Below are positions 10,301 through 19,922 of a DNA stretch of 64,000 nucleotides, piece by piece (within the stretch, counting starts at the first letter, position 1; the number at the start of each line of letters is the position of its first letter). Source of the DNA: Xanthomonas sp. SI. Lineage in GTDB: Bacteria; Pseudomonadota; Gammaproteobacteria; Xanthomonadales; Xanthomonadaceae. The stretch spans positions 1,550,001-1,614,000 of the forward strand of contig NZ_CP051261.1 of the NCBI RefSeq assembly GCF_014236855.1, given 5' to 3'. The translations under genes were made by a program, and so were the position numbers. The notes under the pieces were generated by a model. It saw only the letters and a list, made by a program, of their open reading frames with translations. It was not told where the DNA came from and ran no database searches.

Positions 10301-10979
10301 GGTTGCCGACACCGGCCCGGGCATCAGCGCCGAGCAGCAGGCGCGGCTGTTCCAGCGTTTCGAGCAGGGCGAAGGCCCGCGCACCGCCGCCCGCTACGGC
10401 GGCAGCGGTCTGGGTCTGGCGATCAGCCAGGAATTGGCGATGGCGATGGGCGGGCGCATCCAGGTCGACAGCCGGCTCGGGCACGGCGCGCGCTTCCGGG
10501 TGACGCTGCCGCTGCGCTGGCAGGCGCGGCCTGCCGAGGCGGCGACGGTGGTGCCGTTGCCGGCGCGGGCCCAGGCGCCGCTGCGGATCCTGCTGGTCGA
10601 GGACGAACCGACCGTGGCCCAGGTGATGGCCGAACTGCTGCGCAGCCGCGGCCATCATGTGGCCTGCGCGGCGCATGGCCTGGAAGCGTTGACCGAAGTA
10701 AGCCAGGGCACGTTCGATTTAGGCCTGCTGGACCTGGACCTGCCGGCGCTGGACGGCCTGGCGCTGGCGCGGCAATTGCGCGCGCTCGGCTACGACTTTC
10801 CGCTGATCGCGGTGACTGCGCGTTCCGACGGCGAGGCCGAGGCCGCCGCCAAGGCGGCCGGTTTCGCCTGTTTCGTGCGTAAGCCAGTCACCGGCGACAT
10901 GTTGGCCGAGGCGATCGGAGCAGTGATGGATGTTGAAGCCGGGACTCGGGACGCGGGACCGGGGACGCGGGAAGCGTAA
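7371..10979 (+). CDS. Propeller-sensor hybrid histidine kinase (first of a tandem pair)
   Basis: A 1202-residue hybrid sensor kinase. The order is: signal peptide ([13 protein letters not shown]); periplasmic propeller repeats from about 45 to 670 ([16 protein letters not shown] and similar); a Y_Y_Y domain ([16 protein letters not shown]); a transmembrane helix; a HisKA domain with phospho-acceptor His834 in [10 protein letters not shown]; a HATPase domain ([27 protein letters not shown]); and a receiver domain with acceptor Asp1121 in LLDLDLP. No HPt or DNA-binding output domain follows, so phosphate must pass to another protein. The Met at 7371 is preferred to one 16 codons upstream because it gives a normal signal peptide. 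The last residues ([13 protein letters not shown]) are encoded by a G-rich repeat. Confidence 0.93.
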   Translation: MSMQIPCPRRLRRGWTLAWLLLLLAGCCASALAAVPELPRFRVLGAEHGLPSSEISRLALDRDGYLWIASGDGLARYDGREFRIWRHDPDDPQSLRCNYVQELHIDARNRVWVACEGGGLSMLDTARRGFRHFNMATQPAMRSDEVFAIASRGDEVVFGTYAGGLYRVPADGRVQRIQAGDSEVDAMLDGAIVGLGFDAAGVLWIGTFKGMVRYDGKRASAYRLPGPTDAPQKVAAVIALSDGLWVSTNSELYRLGHDGRWQRADWTGALQRGVLCMAEDGNGGYWLGNGQGLWHKPADGALRRIAEGEAAVAGANVVVSMLRDKEGGLWVSLPTRGLGYLRPGWRRLAVLGPAHGLAPDLYAGLAPARDGGVWLAGTGGNVYRLQPASGELSKPQWTPSLPGVRVLSVLEDTAGDLWLGSSAQLLRGPAYGGALKSWGRASAADATPDIGVNSWLRQRADGTLWVAAPGFGVQVRALADGHVLDNIHGPQRGLAAAADIAAFDLAPDGTPWLAAERLHYWDTAAGQFRAPPEFAGERVQSFAFADAQTLWLHRLSGLELWRREGGHWQQAHRYAAAEGVPPTESQGLVVDQQGRAWLGTRRGLFRIDPRHTPAVRAFGTRNGLSSQEVVKRGLLMAADGVLVAAAADGSVALLDTRLPDPPQVPLTLSVESVQVRRGERLLALPVSGGFALQPDDRDLRVVARLLSFVDPEGIVYRFRLPGYDRDWVAVGATGERTLPQLPAGAQVLEVQARTRNGAWSPTLRLPFRVYPPWWRSVWGIAGLLAAAALLVLASLRAYRRRLRRQHSWQLALHKQEVAEQASLAKTRFLATLGHEVRTPMTGVLGMSELLLATPLDPKQRGYTESIRRAGTHLLHLVNDALDLARIEAGRLQLDLQPFALQALIADVVNLMAPLAQARGLRFECHDTLPGAVTVNGDAVRVRQILLNLIGNAIKFTASGSVTLHVSPLHSGHGLCVEVADTGPGISAEQQARLFQRFEQGEGPRTAARYGGSGLGLAISQELAMAMGGRIQVDSRLGHGARFRVTLPLRWQARPAEAATVVPLPARAQAPLRILLVEDEPTVAQVMAELLRSRGHHVACAAHGLEALTEVSQGTFDLGLLDLDLPALDGLALARQLRALGYDFPLIAVTARSDGEAEAAAKAAGFACFVRKPVTGDMLAEAIGAVMDVEAGTRDAGPGTREA

Positions 10980-11053
10980 GGTCTCGCCGGACGGCGCAGT
11001 GGATTCGCAGGCAACGCGTGCGACGCTTCGAGTCCCGAGTCCCGAGTCCCGAG
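10941..11053. repeat. G-rich tandem repeat with inverted C-rich arm, around the kinase stop codon
   Basis: From 10941 to 10971 the plus strand has five tracts of three or four Gs separated by short spacers (GGGACTCGGGACGCGGG and on). From 11029 to 11053 a CGAGTCCC unit is repeated in the opposite sense. The two arms can pair into a long hairpin. The G-rich arm lies inside the 3' end of the kinase gene, whose TAA is at 10977-10979. Confidence 0.8.
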
Positions 11054-11145
11054 CCCACCATCCGTCTGTTGCCAGCGGCGGCGCTTATCGCCGACGATGG
11101 CGGCGGGCATCGGGGGACACGGCGCCCATGCACAAGGGGACGAGG

Positions 11146-14100
11146 ATGCGGTCGAGACGGATCTTGGGATGGCTACTGCTGCTGTGGTCGACGGCGCTCG
11201 TGGCGGCGGTGCCGCCGACCCCGCAGCCGCGCCAGTTGACCGTGGCCGACGGGTTGCCGTCCAACAGCATCAACGGCTTCGCCGAAGACCAACTCGGCTA
11301 CCTGTGGCTGGCCAGCAGCGACGGCTTGGCGCGCTTCGACGGGCGCGGCTACCGCATCTGGCGGATCGAGGACGGGCTGCGCGACAACAAGATCTGGACC
11401 GTGCACGTGGATGCGCAGAACCGGGTCTGGTTCGGCACCCAGAACGCTGGCCTGGGCATGCTCTCGGCCGACCGGCGCACGTTCCGCTATTACGACCGCA
11501 GCAACTACCCGCAGATCGGCGGCGCCACGGTCTGGGCGATCGCGTCCACTCCCGACGGCAGCCTCTGGTTCGGCACCGCCAACGGCGGCCTGGACCGGCT
11601 GCAGGCGGACGGCAAACTGAGCCGCTACATGCCGATGCCGGGCGACGAGCGCAGCCTGCCATCGCCGGTGGTGACCTCGCTGGCGACTACGCCCGACGGC
11701 ACGCTGTGGGTGGGGACGCGCGGCGGCGTGGCGCGCTGGACCGGGCACGATTTCGAACGACTGCCGGCCTCGGCGCTGCCGCGGCCGGAGGTACAGGGCC
11801 TGACCCCCGAGCGCGACGGCTCGCTGTGGGTGGCCAGCCAGGGCGGTGTGCGCCTGCTGCGCACCGACGGCAGCGCGGTGGCGCCGTACTGGCGCAACAT
11901 GCCGAGCGAGAGCGTGCTGGGGATGCTGGTCCACGACCGCCACGGCAATCGCTGGTTCGACACCATGGACGGCCTGGGCCGCGAGGGCGATGTCGGGCAG
12001 ATCCGCAACGTGCCGCTGTACAGCAATTCCGCGCACGGCTTGGTCAAGCCCAATTGGTCGCTGGCGTTCGAGGATCGCGAAGGCGATCTGTGGTTCGCCA
12101 GCTTCAATGCCGGCCTGTGGTATCTGCCGGCCAACTGGCGGCAGTTCTCGGTGCTGTCGTACCGGGTCGACGATCCGGACTCGATGGGCAATCCCTACGT
12201 GATGGCGACCGCAGCATCGCGCGATGGCGGGGTCTGGCTGACGGGCACGCGCGGCATGCTGGACAAGCTGGATCCCGGCACCGGTGCGGTGCGCCACCAC
12301 ATCACCGCGCTGTTCGGCCGCGAATGGTCGCGCGTGCTGGGCGAGGATGCGCAGGGCCGGGTGTGGGCGGCGGCCGCGGCGGCGGTGTTGCGTTACGACC
12401 CGGTCAGCGGCGAGGTGCGGCGCTGGGGCAAGCAGGATGGCGCCGATGCGCCGATACCCGGTGAAATCGACCGGCTGGTGCTCAGCGGCGACGGCCGCCT
12501 GTGGTTGTTCGGCGAGTTCGGCGGCGCCCAGGTCCGCGACCTGGACGGGCACGTGCTGCGCAACATCGCCCCGGGCGCCGACGGGCTGCCGTCGGAGCTG
12601 ACCGTGGACGATGCCCGGCCCGGCCCGCTGGGCCAGCCCTGGGTGCTCGGCCAATACGGCGTGCTGGCCTGGGACCCGACCAGCGAGCGTTTCGCGCCGG
12701 TGCCGGGCGCGCCGACGCGGCCGCTGAGCGCCTTCACCATCACCGATGGCAACGTGGTGTGGCTGGCCAGCCTCGGCCGCCTGGAACGCTATCTGTGGGA
12801 CGGCGAGCGGCTGAGCCTGCTCGACCGCATCGACGCCGAGCAGGAGTTCCCGTCGCTGGCGCCGAACGGCATCGTGGTCGATGCCAGCGGCGTGGCCTGG
12901 TTGAGCAGCGTGCGCGGCCTGATCCGGGTCGATCCGGCGAGCAAGGCGATCCGCTCCTACGGCGTGCGCGACGGCCTGCCCAACCAGGAATTCCGCGCCC
13001 AGACCCTGATCCAGGCGCGCAGCGGGCAGATCCTCGGCGGCACCCCGGACGGGGTGGTGCTGTTCGAGCCGTCGCAGGTGGTGCCGTCGCGGCGGCAGCC
13101 GCCGCTGGTGATCGAACGCATCGGCGTGCGCCGCGGCGAGCGCGCGCTGGATCTGCTGCATGCCGGCAGCATCGCCCTGCAGGAAGGCGACCGCGACCTG
13201 CACGTGGTCGCGCGCCTGCTGTCGTTCTCCGACACCGACGCCAACACCTACCGGTTCCGGCTCAGCGGCTACGACCCGGACTGGGTGGACGTTGGTGCCA
13301 GCGGCGAGCGCCTGTTCTCGCGCCTGCCGTCGGGCCACTACACCCTGGAAATGCAGGCGCGCACCGCCGACAAGGTGTGGTCGAAGGTGACCACGCTGCG
13401 CTTTCGCGTGTTGCCGCCATGGTGGCGCAGCCCCTGGGGCATGGCCGGGCTGGCCTTGCTGGCGCTGTTGGCATTGTGGCTGGCGTCCTATCTGTACCGG
13501 CGGCGCCTGCGCCGTCGCAATGCCTGGCAACTGGCGCTGCACAAGCAGGAGCTGGCCGAGCAGGCCTCGCTGGCCAAGACCCGCTTCCTAGCCACGCTGG
13601 GCCACGAAGTGCGCACGCCGATGACCGGCGTGCTGGGCATGAGCGAACTGTTGCTGGCCACGCCGCTGGACCCCAAACAGCGCGGCTATACCGACTCGAT
13701 CCGCCGCGCCGGCGCGCACCTGCTGCGCCTGGTCAACGATGCGCTGGACCTGGCGCGGATCGAGGCCGGGCGCCTGGAACTGGACCAGCAGCCGTTCGAC
13801 CTGATCCAGCTGATCGGCGAGCTGGAGGCGATGATGGCGCCGATGGCGCACAGCCGCGGCCTGGCCTTCGCCCTGGACAACGCGATGCCCGCGGCGGTGA
13901 CCGCCAGCGGCGATGCGACCCGGGTGCGGCAGATCCTGCTGAACCTGCTCAACAACGCGATCAAGTTCACCGACCACGGCGGGGTGACCCTGCGCGTGGC
14001 GCCGCTGCACGACAGCCACGGCGTGCGTTTCGAGGTCGCCGATACCGGACCGGGCATCAACGCCGAGCAGCAGGCGCGGCTGTTCCAGCGCTTCGAACAG

Positions 14101-14679
14101 GCCGACGGCCCGCGCACCGCCGCCCGCTACGGCGGCAGCGGCCTGGGCCTGGCGATCTGCCAGGAACTGGCGGTGGCGATGGGCGGCCGCGTGGAACTGC
14201 ACAGCAAGCTCGGCGTCGGCACCCGTTTCATCGTCGACCTGCCGCTGCCGTGGACCCCGCAAGCGCTGCATCCGGCTGCACGCAGCGAGCGCGAGGCCCT
14301 GGCGGCGACGCAGCCGCTGCATATCCTGCTGGTCGAGGACGACCCCACTGTTGCCGAAGTCGTCAGTGGCCTGCTCAGCGCGCGCGGGCACCACATCACC
14401 CATGCCGCGCATGCGCTGGCGGCGCTGACCGAAGCGGCCGGCAACCGCTTCGACGTGGCGCTGCTCGACCTGGACCTGCCCGGCCTGGACGGCCTGGCGC
14501 TGGCGCGGCAGCTGCGCGTGTTCGGCTACGAGATGCCGCTGATCGCGGTCACCGCCCGCGCCGACGCCGACGCCGAACCGCAGGCCCGCGCCGCCGGCTT
14601 CGACGGCTTCCTGCGCAAGCCGGTGACGGGAGACATGCTGGCCGAGGCGATCGAGGCAGTGCTTGGGGGCCGGGAATAG
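11146..14679 (+). CDS. Propeller-sensor hybrid histidine kinase (second of a tandem pair)
   Basis: A 1177-residue paralogue of the preceding kinase with the same plan: signal peptide (ILGWLLLLWSTALVAAV), propeller blades, Y_Y_Y domain (YRFRLSGYDPDWVDVG), one membrane helix, HisKA with His820 in [10 protein letters not shown], HATPase ([19 protein letters not shown]) and receiver with Asp1108 in LLDLDLP. The kinase core is almost identical to the first copy, while the sensor propellers differ, so the pair probably shares a phosphotransfer partner but senses different inputs (inference). The start at 11146 has an AAGGGGACGAGG ribosome site; an ATG at 11128 is a possible alternative. The stop codon lies within a G-rich repeat. 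Confidence 0.92.
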   Translation: MRSRRILGWLLLLWSTALVAAVPPTPQPRQLTVADGLPSNSINGFAEDQLGYLWLASSDGLARFDGRGYRIWRIEDGLRDNKIWTVHVDAQNRVWFGTQNAGLGMLSADRRTFRYYDRSNYPQIGGATVWAIASTPDGSLWFGTANGGLDRLQADGKLSRYMPMPGDERSLPSPVVTSLATTPDGTLWVGTRGGVARWTGHDFERLPASALPRPEVQGLTPERDGSLWVASQGGVRLLRTDGSAVAPYWRNMPSESVLGMLVHDRHGNRWFDTMDGLGREGDVGQIRNVPLYSNSAHGLVKPNWSLAFEDREGDLWFASFNAGLWYLPANWRQFSVLSYRVDDPDSMGNPYVMATAASRDGGVWLTGTRGMLDKLDPGTGAVRHHITALFGREWSRVLGEDAQGRVWAAAAAAVLRYDPVSGEVRRWGKQDGADAPIPGEIDRLVLSGDGRLWLFGEFGGAQVRDLDGHVLRNIAPGADGLPSELTVDDARPGPLGQPWVLGQYGVLAWDPTSERFAPVPGAPTRPLSAFTITDGNVVWLASLGRLERYLWDGERLSLLDRIDAEQEFPSLAPNGIVVDASGVAWLSSVRGLIRVDPASKAIRSYGVRDGLPNQEFRAQTLIQARSGQILGGTPDGVVLFEPSQVVPSRRQPPLVIERIGVRRGERALDLLHAGSIALQEGDRDLHVVARLLSFSDTDANTYRFRLSGYDPDWVDVGASGERLFSRLPSGHYTLEMQARTADKVWSKVTTLRFRVLPPWWRSPWGMAGLALLALLALWLASYLYRRRLRRRNAWQLALHKQELAEQASLAKTRFLATLGHEVRTPMTGVLGMSELLLATPLDPKQRGYTDSIRRAGAHLLRLVNDALDLARIEAGRLELDQQPFDLIQLIGELEAMMAPMAHSRGLAFALDNAMPAAVTASGDATRVRQILLNLLNNAIKFTDHGGVTLRVAPLHDSHGVRFEVADTGPGINAEQQARLFQRFEQADGPRTAARYGGSGLGLAICQELAVAMGGRVELHSKLGVGTRFIVDLPLPWTPQALHPAARSEREALAATQPLHILLVEDDPTVAEVVSGLLSARGHHITHAAHALAALTEAAGNRFDVALLDLDLPGLDGLALARQLRVFGYEMPLIAVTARADADAEPQARAAGFDGFLRKPVTGDMLAEAIEAVLGGRE

Positions 14680-14790
14680 GGAATGGAGAAACGGGAATAG
14701 GGAAAAGCAGGGCGCCGCGAGCGTGTAGTGTCAGAGGCGAGGGAGGCAGCTTTTGTTTTTCGATTCCCCATTCCCGTTTCTCCATTCCCA
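14665..14790. repeat. Inverted G-rich repeat between convergent genes
   Basis: A 20-bp sequence GGGAATGGAGAAACGGGAAT at 14679-14698 is repeated as its exact reverse complement at 14770-14789. G-rich flanks extend the left arm to about 14665. The left arm begins over the stop codon of the plus-strand kinase. The right arm lies just past the stop of the minus-strand MFS gene at 14800, so both transcripts end in the same hairpin with the G-rich side first. Confidence 0.85.
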
Positions 14791-14799
14791 GCCTCACAG

Positions 14800-16230
14800 C
14801 TATTCAGCCACTTCCTCCACCTTGTTCGGATGCGGCCGCGTATCCGGCAGTTGCCAGAAGATCAGGGTCGAGGTCAGGGTGATCGCGCCGACGCAGACGA
14901 AGGTCGCGTGCAGCGCGGCGGTGGCGCCGTGGCTGTCGCCGAGGTGGTCGTTGAAGGCCGCCAGCAGGCTGCCCGCGGCGGCGGCACCGAAGCCGGTGGC
15001 CAGCATCATCACCATCGACAGCAGGCTGTTGCCGGCGCTGGCCTGGTCGCGGTCCAGGTCGCGCAGGGTCACTGTGTTCATGACCGTGAACTGCAGCGAG
15101 TTGACCGCGCCGAACAGCGCCAGCTGCAGCAGTCGCCAGCCCAGCGGCTGGCCGGCGTCGAACAGCATGAAGCTGGCCATCGCCACGCCGACCAGCACGG
15201 TGTTGGTCATCAGCACCCGGCGATAGCCGTAGTGCTCCACCAGTTTCACCGCTGCGCGCTTGGCGGCCATGCCGGCCAGCGCCACCGGGATCATCATCAG
15301 GCCCGCGCGCATCGGACTCATGCCCAGGCCGACCTGCAGCAACAGCGGGATCAGGAACGGCATGCTGCCGCTGCCCACGCGCGCGAACAGGTTGCCGAGG
15401 ATGCCGATGCGGAAGCTGATCACCTTGAAAAGGTGCAGCGGGAACAGCGCTGCCGGCGCGTTGGCCGCGTGCAGCCAATAGCCGATCAGCGCGGCCAGGC
15501 CGGCGATGGCCAGCAGCATCACGAACGCATGGCGCAGGCCCAGCTCGGAAATCCCGTCCAGCGCCAGCGACAGCGCGATCATGCCGAACGCCAGCATCGC
15601 ATAGCCGATCAGGTCGAAGCGGGTGCGCTGCTCGCCGTGGAAATCGGGCATCACCTTCAGCGCCGCGGCGAAGCCGATCGCGCCGATCGGCAGGTTGATC
15701 AGGAACACCCAGTGCCACGACGCCACCTGCACCAGCCAGCCGCCGAGGGTCGGCCCGACCAGCGGCCCGATCAGCGCCGGGATCGCGATGAAGCTCATCG
15801 CGCTCAGGAACTGCTCGCGCGATACCGAGCGCATCACCGCCAGGCGCCCGACCGGCAGCAGCATCGCCCCGCCGATGCCTTGCAGCACGCGCGCGGCGAC
15901 CAGGTAGGGCAGGCGCGGCGCCGCGGCGCACAGCAGCGAGCCGAGGGTGAACAGCACGATCGCGGCCAGGAAGGTGCGGCGCGTGCCGTAGCGGTCGGCG
16001 ATCCAGCCCGAGGCGGGGATGAACATCGCCACCGCCAGCGCATAGCTGAACACCACCGACTGCATCTGCAGCGGGCTCTCGCCCAGGCTGCGCGCCATCG
16101 CCGGCAGCGCGGTGTTGACGATGGTCGCGTCCAGCATCTGCATGAAGATGGCCAGCGACACCAGCCACAGCAGCGGCCGGAAACTGCGGTAGTTCGGAAC
16201 GGAGATCGGATCGGGGGAGGGCGCGGACAT
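14800..16230 (-). CDS. MFS multidrug exporter, EmrB/QacA (MdtD-like) type
   Basis: A 476-residue inner-membrane transporter, probably with 14 helices as is usual for the drug/proton antiporter DHA2 group. Family marks are LDATIVNTALPAMARSLG in helix 1 (motif D1), GWIADRYGTRRTF (motif A), VAARVLQGIGGAMLLPVGR (motif B) and GPTLGGWLVQVASWHWVFLI (motif C). The closest remembered relatives are MdtD-like exporters; the substrate cannot be read from sequence. There is no adjacent membrane-fusion gene of the EmrA type, so it may act alone. The start at 16230 (MSAPSPDPISVPNYRS) places helix 1 at the usual distance; the frame is open further upstream without similarity. Confidence 0.9.
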   Translation of the reverse strand: MSAPSPDPISVPNYRSFRPLLWLVSLAIFMQMLDATIVNTALPAMARSLGESPLQMQSVVFSYALAVAMFIPASGWIADRYGTRRTFLAAIVLFTLGSLLCAAAPRLPYLVAARVLQGIGGAMLLPVGRLAVMRSVSREQFLSAMSFIAIPALIGPLVGPTLGGWLVQVASWHWVFLINLPIGAIGFAAALKVMPDFHGEQRTRFDLIGYAMLAFGMIALSLALDGISELGLRHAFVMLLAIAGLAALIGYWLHAANAPAALFPLHLFKVISFRIGILGNLFARVGSGSMPFLIPLLLQVGLGMSPMRAGLMMIPVALAGMAAKRAAVKLVEHYGYRRVLMTNTVLVGVAMASFMLFDAGQPLGWRLLQLALFGAVNSLQFTVMNTVTLRDLDRDQASAGNSLLSMVMMLATGFGAAAAGSLLAAFNDHLGDSHGATAALHATFVCVGAITLTSTLIFWQLPDTRPHPNKVEEVAE

Positions 16231-16420
16231 CGGCACGCACGGCAACGCGAGGGGTGCATAGGATCGCGCAGATCGCGTGGCGGCGTCGTGCAGCATCGGG
16301 CGGTTGTGGTGTGTGGCGAACACGGCAGTCCTGCTGCGATGGCGGATCGAGGCGTGTCGCGCGGGGTGCTGTCTTCGGTTCTGCCGGGGGACTTCAGTAC
16401 CAAAGTTGTCCGAGCCAGTC

Positions 16421-16967
16421 GGGTCCACTGCTTCGTTCGTCGCGGCTGAAGCCGCTCCTACAGGGAGCTTGCGACGAGTTGGCTGGGTGCACTGTAAGAG
16501 GGGCTTCAGCCCCGACCGATGCCTGCAGTCGTCGGGTCCACCACTTCGTTCGTCGCGGCTGAAGCCGCTCCTACAGGGAGCTTGCGGCAAGCCGGCTGGA
16601 TGCACTGTGGGAGGGACTTCGGCGCCGACCGATGCCTGCAGCCGTTGGGTCCGCCACTTCGTTCGTCGCGGCTGAAGCCGCTCCTACAGAGGACTTGCGG
16701 CGAGTTGGCTGGGTGCACTGTAGGAGGGGCTTCGGCCCCGACCGATGCCTGCAGCCGTCAGGTCCGCCGCTTCGTTCGTCGCGGCTGAAGCCGCTCCTAC
16801 AGGGAGCTTGCGGCGAACGGGCTGGGTGCACTGTAGGAGGGGTTCAGCCCCGACCGATGCCCGCAGTCGTCGGGTCCACCACTTCGTTCGTCGCGGCTGA
16901 AGCCGCTCCTACAGGGAGCTTGCGGCGAGTTGGCTGGGTGCACTGTGGGAGGGGCTTCAGCCCCGAC
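16421..16967. repeat. Tandem array of five palindromic repeat units, about 113 bp each
   Basis: The core CGCGGCTGAAGCCGCTCCTA starts at 16441, 16554, 16667, 16780 and 16892, giving periods of 113, 113, 113 and 112 bp. In each unit the core is followed after about 45 bp by an inverted, slightly different copy; read on the minus strand this is GGGGCTGAAGCCCCTCCTA. So every unit is a pair of related palindromes in opposite orientation. A linker containing GGCTGGGTGCACTGT lies within each unit and CGATGCCTGCAG (with small changes) lies between units. The array lies between the MFS gene and the 3' end of hemE, 88 bp past the hemE stop. All reading frames across it are repeat-derived and are not credible genes. 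Confidence 0.95.
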
Positions 16968-17055
16968 TGCAAGATGGCCGAGGCGGGTGTTGCGCCACGC
17001 CGCGCATCCGCAGGACGCGAGGCGCCCAGCGGATGCGGCGGCTCGGTGCGCGGCG

Positions 17056-18126
17056 CTATGCCTGCTCGCGGCGGCTGTGCCGCTGCACCGCGGCGACCAG
17101 GGCGCCGACGTGCTCGGGCTGCATGTCCGGCGACAGCCCATGGCCGAGGTTGAACACATGGCCGTCCGCCGAGCCGTTGCCGTCGGCATAGCTGTGCAGC
17201 ACGCGCTGCACCTCGCGTTCGATCGCCGCCGGCGAGCCGTACAGCGTCGCCGGATCCAGGTTGCCCTGCAACGCGACGCGGCCGCCGGTGCGGCGCGCGG
17301 CATCGGCCAGGTCGATGGTCCAGTCCACGCCCAGGCCTTCGGCGCCGGAGGCGGCCAGTTCTTCCAGATACGGCGCATTGCCCTTGCCGAACAGGATCAG
17401 CGGGGTGCGCTCGGCGCCGTCGCCGCGCGGCAGTTCGCGGGCGATGCGCTGCAGGTAGGGCAGCGAGAACTCGCGGTACATCGCCGGGCTGAGCACGCCG
17501 CCCCAGGTATCGAATACCTGCAGCGCCTGCGCGCCGGCCGCGCGCTGCGCCGCCAGATAGGCGATCACCGCGTCGGTGTTGACCGACAGCAACTGGTGCA
17601 GCGCCGCCGGCTCGTTCAAGGCCAGCGCCTTGATCCGCGCGTAGTTGTCGCTGCCGCCGCCCTCGACCATGTAGCAGGCCAAGGTCCACGGGCTGCCGGA
17701 GAAGCCGATCAGCGGCACGCTGCCGTCCAGTTCGCGGCGGATCACCCGCACCGCGTCCATCACGTAGCGCAGCTCGGTCTCCATGTCCGGCACGCCGAGC
17801 CGGGCGATCGCCGCCGCGTCGCGCACCGGGTGCTTGAACTTCGGGCCTTCGCCTTCGACGAAATACAACTCCAGGCCCATCGCATCGGGGATGGTGAGGA
17901 TGTCGGAGAACAGGATCGCCGCGTCCAGCGGGAACCGCGCCAGCGGCTGCAGGGTCACTTCGCAGGCCAGGTCCGGAGTCTTGGCCATCGCCAGGAAGCT
18001 GCCGGCGCGGGCGCGGGTGGCGCGGTACTCGGGCAGGTAGCGCCCGGCCTGGCGCATCAGCCATACGGGGGTCTGGTCCACGGGCTCGCGGCGCAGGGCG
18101 CGCAGCAGACGGTCGTTCTTGAGCAT
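17056..18126 (-). CDS. hemE: Uroporphyrinogen decarboxylase
   Basis: Cytosolic haem-biosynthesis enzyme that removes four carboxylates from uroporphyrinogen III to give coproporphyrinogen III. The 356-residue length is normal. The N-terminal signature [16 protein letters not shown] is complete and contains the substrate-binding arginines. [26 protein letters not shown] and the C-terminal [16 protein letters not shown] are also present. The start at 18126 has an AAGGAAA ribosome site. It follows the WGR-domain gene by 10 bp, so the two are probably co-transcribed. Confidence 0.97.
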   Translation of the reverse strand: MLKNDRLLRALRREPVDQTPVWLMRQAGRYLPEYRATRARAGSFLAMAKTPDLACEVTLQPLARFPLDAAILFSDILTIPDAMGLELYFVEGEGPKFKHPVRDAAAIARLGVPDMETELRYVMDAVRVIRRELDGSVPLIGFSGSPWTLACYMVEGGGSDNYARIKALALNEPAALHQLLSVNTDAVIAYLAAQRAAGAQALQVFDTWGGVLSPAMYREFSLPYLQRIARELPRGDGAERTPLILFGKGNAPYLEELAASGAEGLGVDWTIDLADAARRTGGRVALQGNLDPATLYGSPAAIEREVQRVLHSYADGNGSADGHVFNLGHGLSPDMQPEHVGALVAAVQRHSRREQA

Positions 18127-18136
18127 GGGGGTTTCC

Positions 18137-18391
18137 TTAGCGCGGGGCGTCGGCGCCGCGAATGAACATGACCTGGAAGCCGCGCTTGATTTGCGCATCG
18201 CGGGCTTTCTCGAAGGCGGCGTGGGCCTCGTCCTGCAGCAGGTACTGCTCGCGCTTGAGCTGCGCGCGGCCGCCGATCTGGCCGCTCTCGCGCAGCAGCT
18301 CCCAACTGCCGAACAGGTCCGGTTGCAGGGTCAGCTGGATGTAGCGGGGCGGCTCGTTGCCGCCGGGGCGTTGCTGTAGGAAGACGCGCAT
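18137..18391 (-). CDS. Small WGR-domain protein
   Basis: An 84-residue protein that is essentially one WGR-like domain: [20 protein letters not shown] followed by [20 protein letters not shown] and a lysine-rich end. The defining WGR tripeptide is replaced by SGQ, but the surrounding pattern fits the family. WGR domains occur in poly(ADP-ribose) polymerases and in short stand-alone bacterial proteins that may bind nucleic acid; no function is proven for the short forms. It lies 10 bp upstream of hemE on the same strand. Confidence 0.8.
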   Translation of the reverse strand: MRVFLQQRPGGNEPPRYIQLTLQPDLFGSWELLRESGQIGGRAQLKREQYLLQDEAHAAFEKARDAQIKRGFQVMFIRGADAPR

Positions 18392-18779
18392 GGGCCGATT
18401 GTACCCATCGCGGGTCGCCGCGGCGTCGGCGCCGGTCGTGCGTTATGGGACGGGTTGGGAAGCGGGGTGGGTGTTTGGGCCGCGGTCGGCGGGCGGCCGC
18501 GGCCGCAGGCGGGACGCGTGCACGTGCCGGGGCCTGACGCATGGGCGGCGCGCGACATCCTGGGGCGAGCATGTCTTGGCGCAGGCCGGCGCCCCGGGCG
18601 CCGTGCAGGGCACTTGCGCATGCTGGCTGGGTGGGTGGAGTGGGAAGGGATTCGGTCCCGGCGCTGTCCGACGGCGTGATGCCCACCACGTCGTCGTCGC
18701 GATTGAAGTCGCTCCCACAGGGACTTGCGGCGCGCCGGCCGCCGAGGGCGGATTGAATGCCTCGGCGCGGCGGGCTGCG
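18392..18779. other. Intergenic region with one degenerate palindromic repeat
   Basis: No convincing gene. At 18694-18730 there is a decayed copy of the palindromic repeat (TCGCGATTGAAGTCGCTCCC followed by the usual ACAGGGACTTGCGGC tail). A weak partner half lies around 18635-18670. The region separates the aroB stop from the WGR gene start on the same strand. Confidence 0.6.
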
Positions 18780-19922
18780 TTAGGCCGCGGCCCGCACCGC
18801 GGCGTCCAGCACCGCCAGCACCGCCGCCTCGTCCACGTCAGGCACCACCTCGGCGCGGCCGATGCCGCGCCACAGCACCAGCCGCAGGCGCCCGGCGATG
18901 TTCTTCTTGTCCAGCCGCATCCGCGCCAGCAGCGCGTGCGGCGCCAGCCCGGCCGGCAGCGCGGTGGGCAGGCCGTAGTCGGCCAGCAGCGCGCGCAGCC
19001 GTTCGCTGTCCTGCGCCGTGGACATGCCCAACTGCGCCGACAGTTCGGCGGCCAGCACCATGCCCACCGCCACTGCTTCGCCGTGGTTGAGGTTGGCGTT
19101 GCCGGGCGCGCCGTAGCCCTGTTCGGTCTCGATCGCGTGGCCGAAGGTGTGGCCGAGGTTGAGCAGGGCGCGCTCGCCCTTCTCCAGCGGGTCGCGGGTC
19201 ACGATCTCGGCCTTGTGCTCGCAGCTGCGCGCGATCGCCTGCGCCAGCGCGGCCGGTTCGGCGTCCAGCAGTGCGTGGCGCTCGGCATGCAGCCATTCGA
19301 AGAACAGCGGGTCGCGGATCGCGCCGTACTTGATCACCTCGGCCAGGCCAGCGCGCAATTCGCGCGGCGGCAGGCTGCGCAGGGTGGCGGTGTCGGCCAG
19401 CACCGCGCGCGGCGGATGGAACGCGCCGACCAGGTTCTTGCCCTGGGCGATGTCCACCGCGGTCTTGCCGCCGACCGAGGAATCGACCATCGCCAGCAGC
19501 GTGGTCGGCAGCTGCACGCAGTCCACCCCGCGCATCCAGCACGCGGCGGCGAAGCCGGCCAAGTCGCCGACCACGCCGCCGCCCAGCGCCAGCACGCAGG
19601 CGTCGCGGGTGGCGCCGAGTTCGGCCAGCGCGGCGATCGCCGCGGCGAAATTGTCCAGGGTCTTGGAGGCCTCGCCGGCGGGGATGGTGAAGGCGCCGAT
19701 CCGCAACTCCGGGCGCGCCGCCAGCAGCGCCTGACGCACCTGGGCGGCGTACAGCGGGGCGACGTTGCTGTCGCTGAGCAGCAGCACATGGCGGCCGCGC
19801 ACGTGCTCGGCCAGGCGCGCGCCGTCGTCGAGCAGGCCGGGGCCGATGCGGATGGTGTAGGCCGGGTCGCCTTCGACCGCGACGCTGCGTTGGGGAACAG
19901 TGCTGCGTTGGGGAGCGGTCAT
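18780..19922 (-). CDS. aroB: 3-dehydroquinate synthase
   Basis: Second enzyme of the shikimate pathway, converting DAHP to 3-dehydroquinate with NAD and a divalent metal, in the cytosol. The 380-residue product has the NAD-binding [16 protein letters not shown] segment, [20 protein letters not shown], the metal ligands in [19 protein letters not shown] and GHTFGHAIE, and [10 protein letters not shown]. The start at 19922 overlaps the aroK stop as ATGA. The N-terminus has a short duplicated PQRS stretch from an 18-bp tandem repeat, which is not conserved in the family. The operon with aroK is the standard arrangement. Confidence 0.97.
   Translation of the reverse strand: MTAPQRSTVPQRSVAVEGDPAYTIRIGPGLLDDGARLAEHVRGRHVLLLSDSNVAPLYAAQVRQALLAARPELRIGAFTIPAGEASKTLDNFAAAIAALAELGATRDACVLALGGGVVGDLAGFAAACWMRGVDCVQLPTTLLAMVDSSVGGKTAVDIAQGKNLVGAFHPPRAVLADTATLRSLPPRELRAGLAEVIKYGAIRDPLFFEWLHAERHALLDAEPAALAQAIARSCEHKAEIVTRDPLEKGERALLNLGHTFGHAIETEQGYGAPGNANLNHGEAVAVGMVLAAELSAQLGMSTAQDSERLRALLADYGLPTALPAGLAPHALLARMRLDKKNIAGRLRLVLWRGIGRAEVVPDVDEAAVLAVLDAAVRAAA

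Noticed and set aside
16421..16967. Possible CRISPR array
   Set aside because: The whole 113-bp unit is repeated including the linkers; there are no variable spacers and no cas genes.
16254..17153. Several overlapping open frames in the repeat array (proteins with repeated FVAAEAAPT or RLKPLLQ segments)
   Set aside because: They are translations of the palindromic repeats and repeat with the 113-bp period, so they are not genes.
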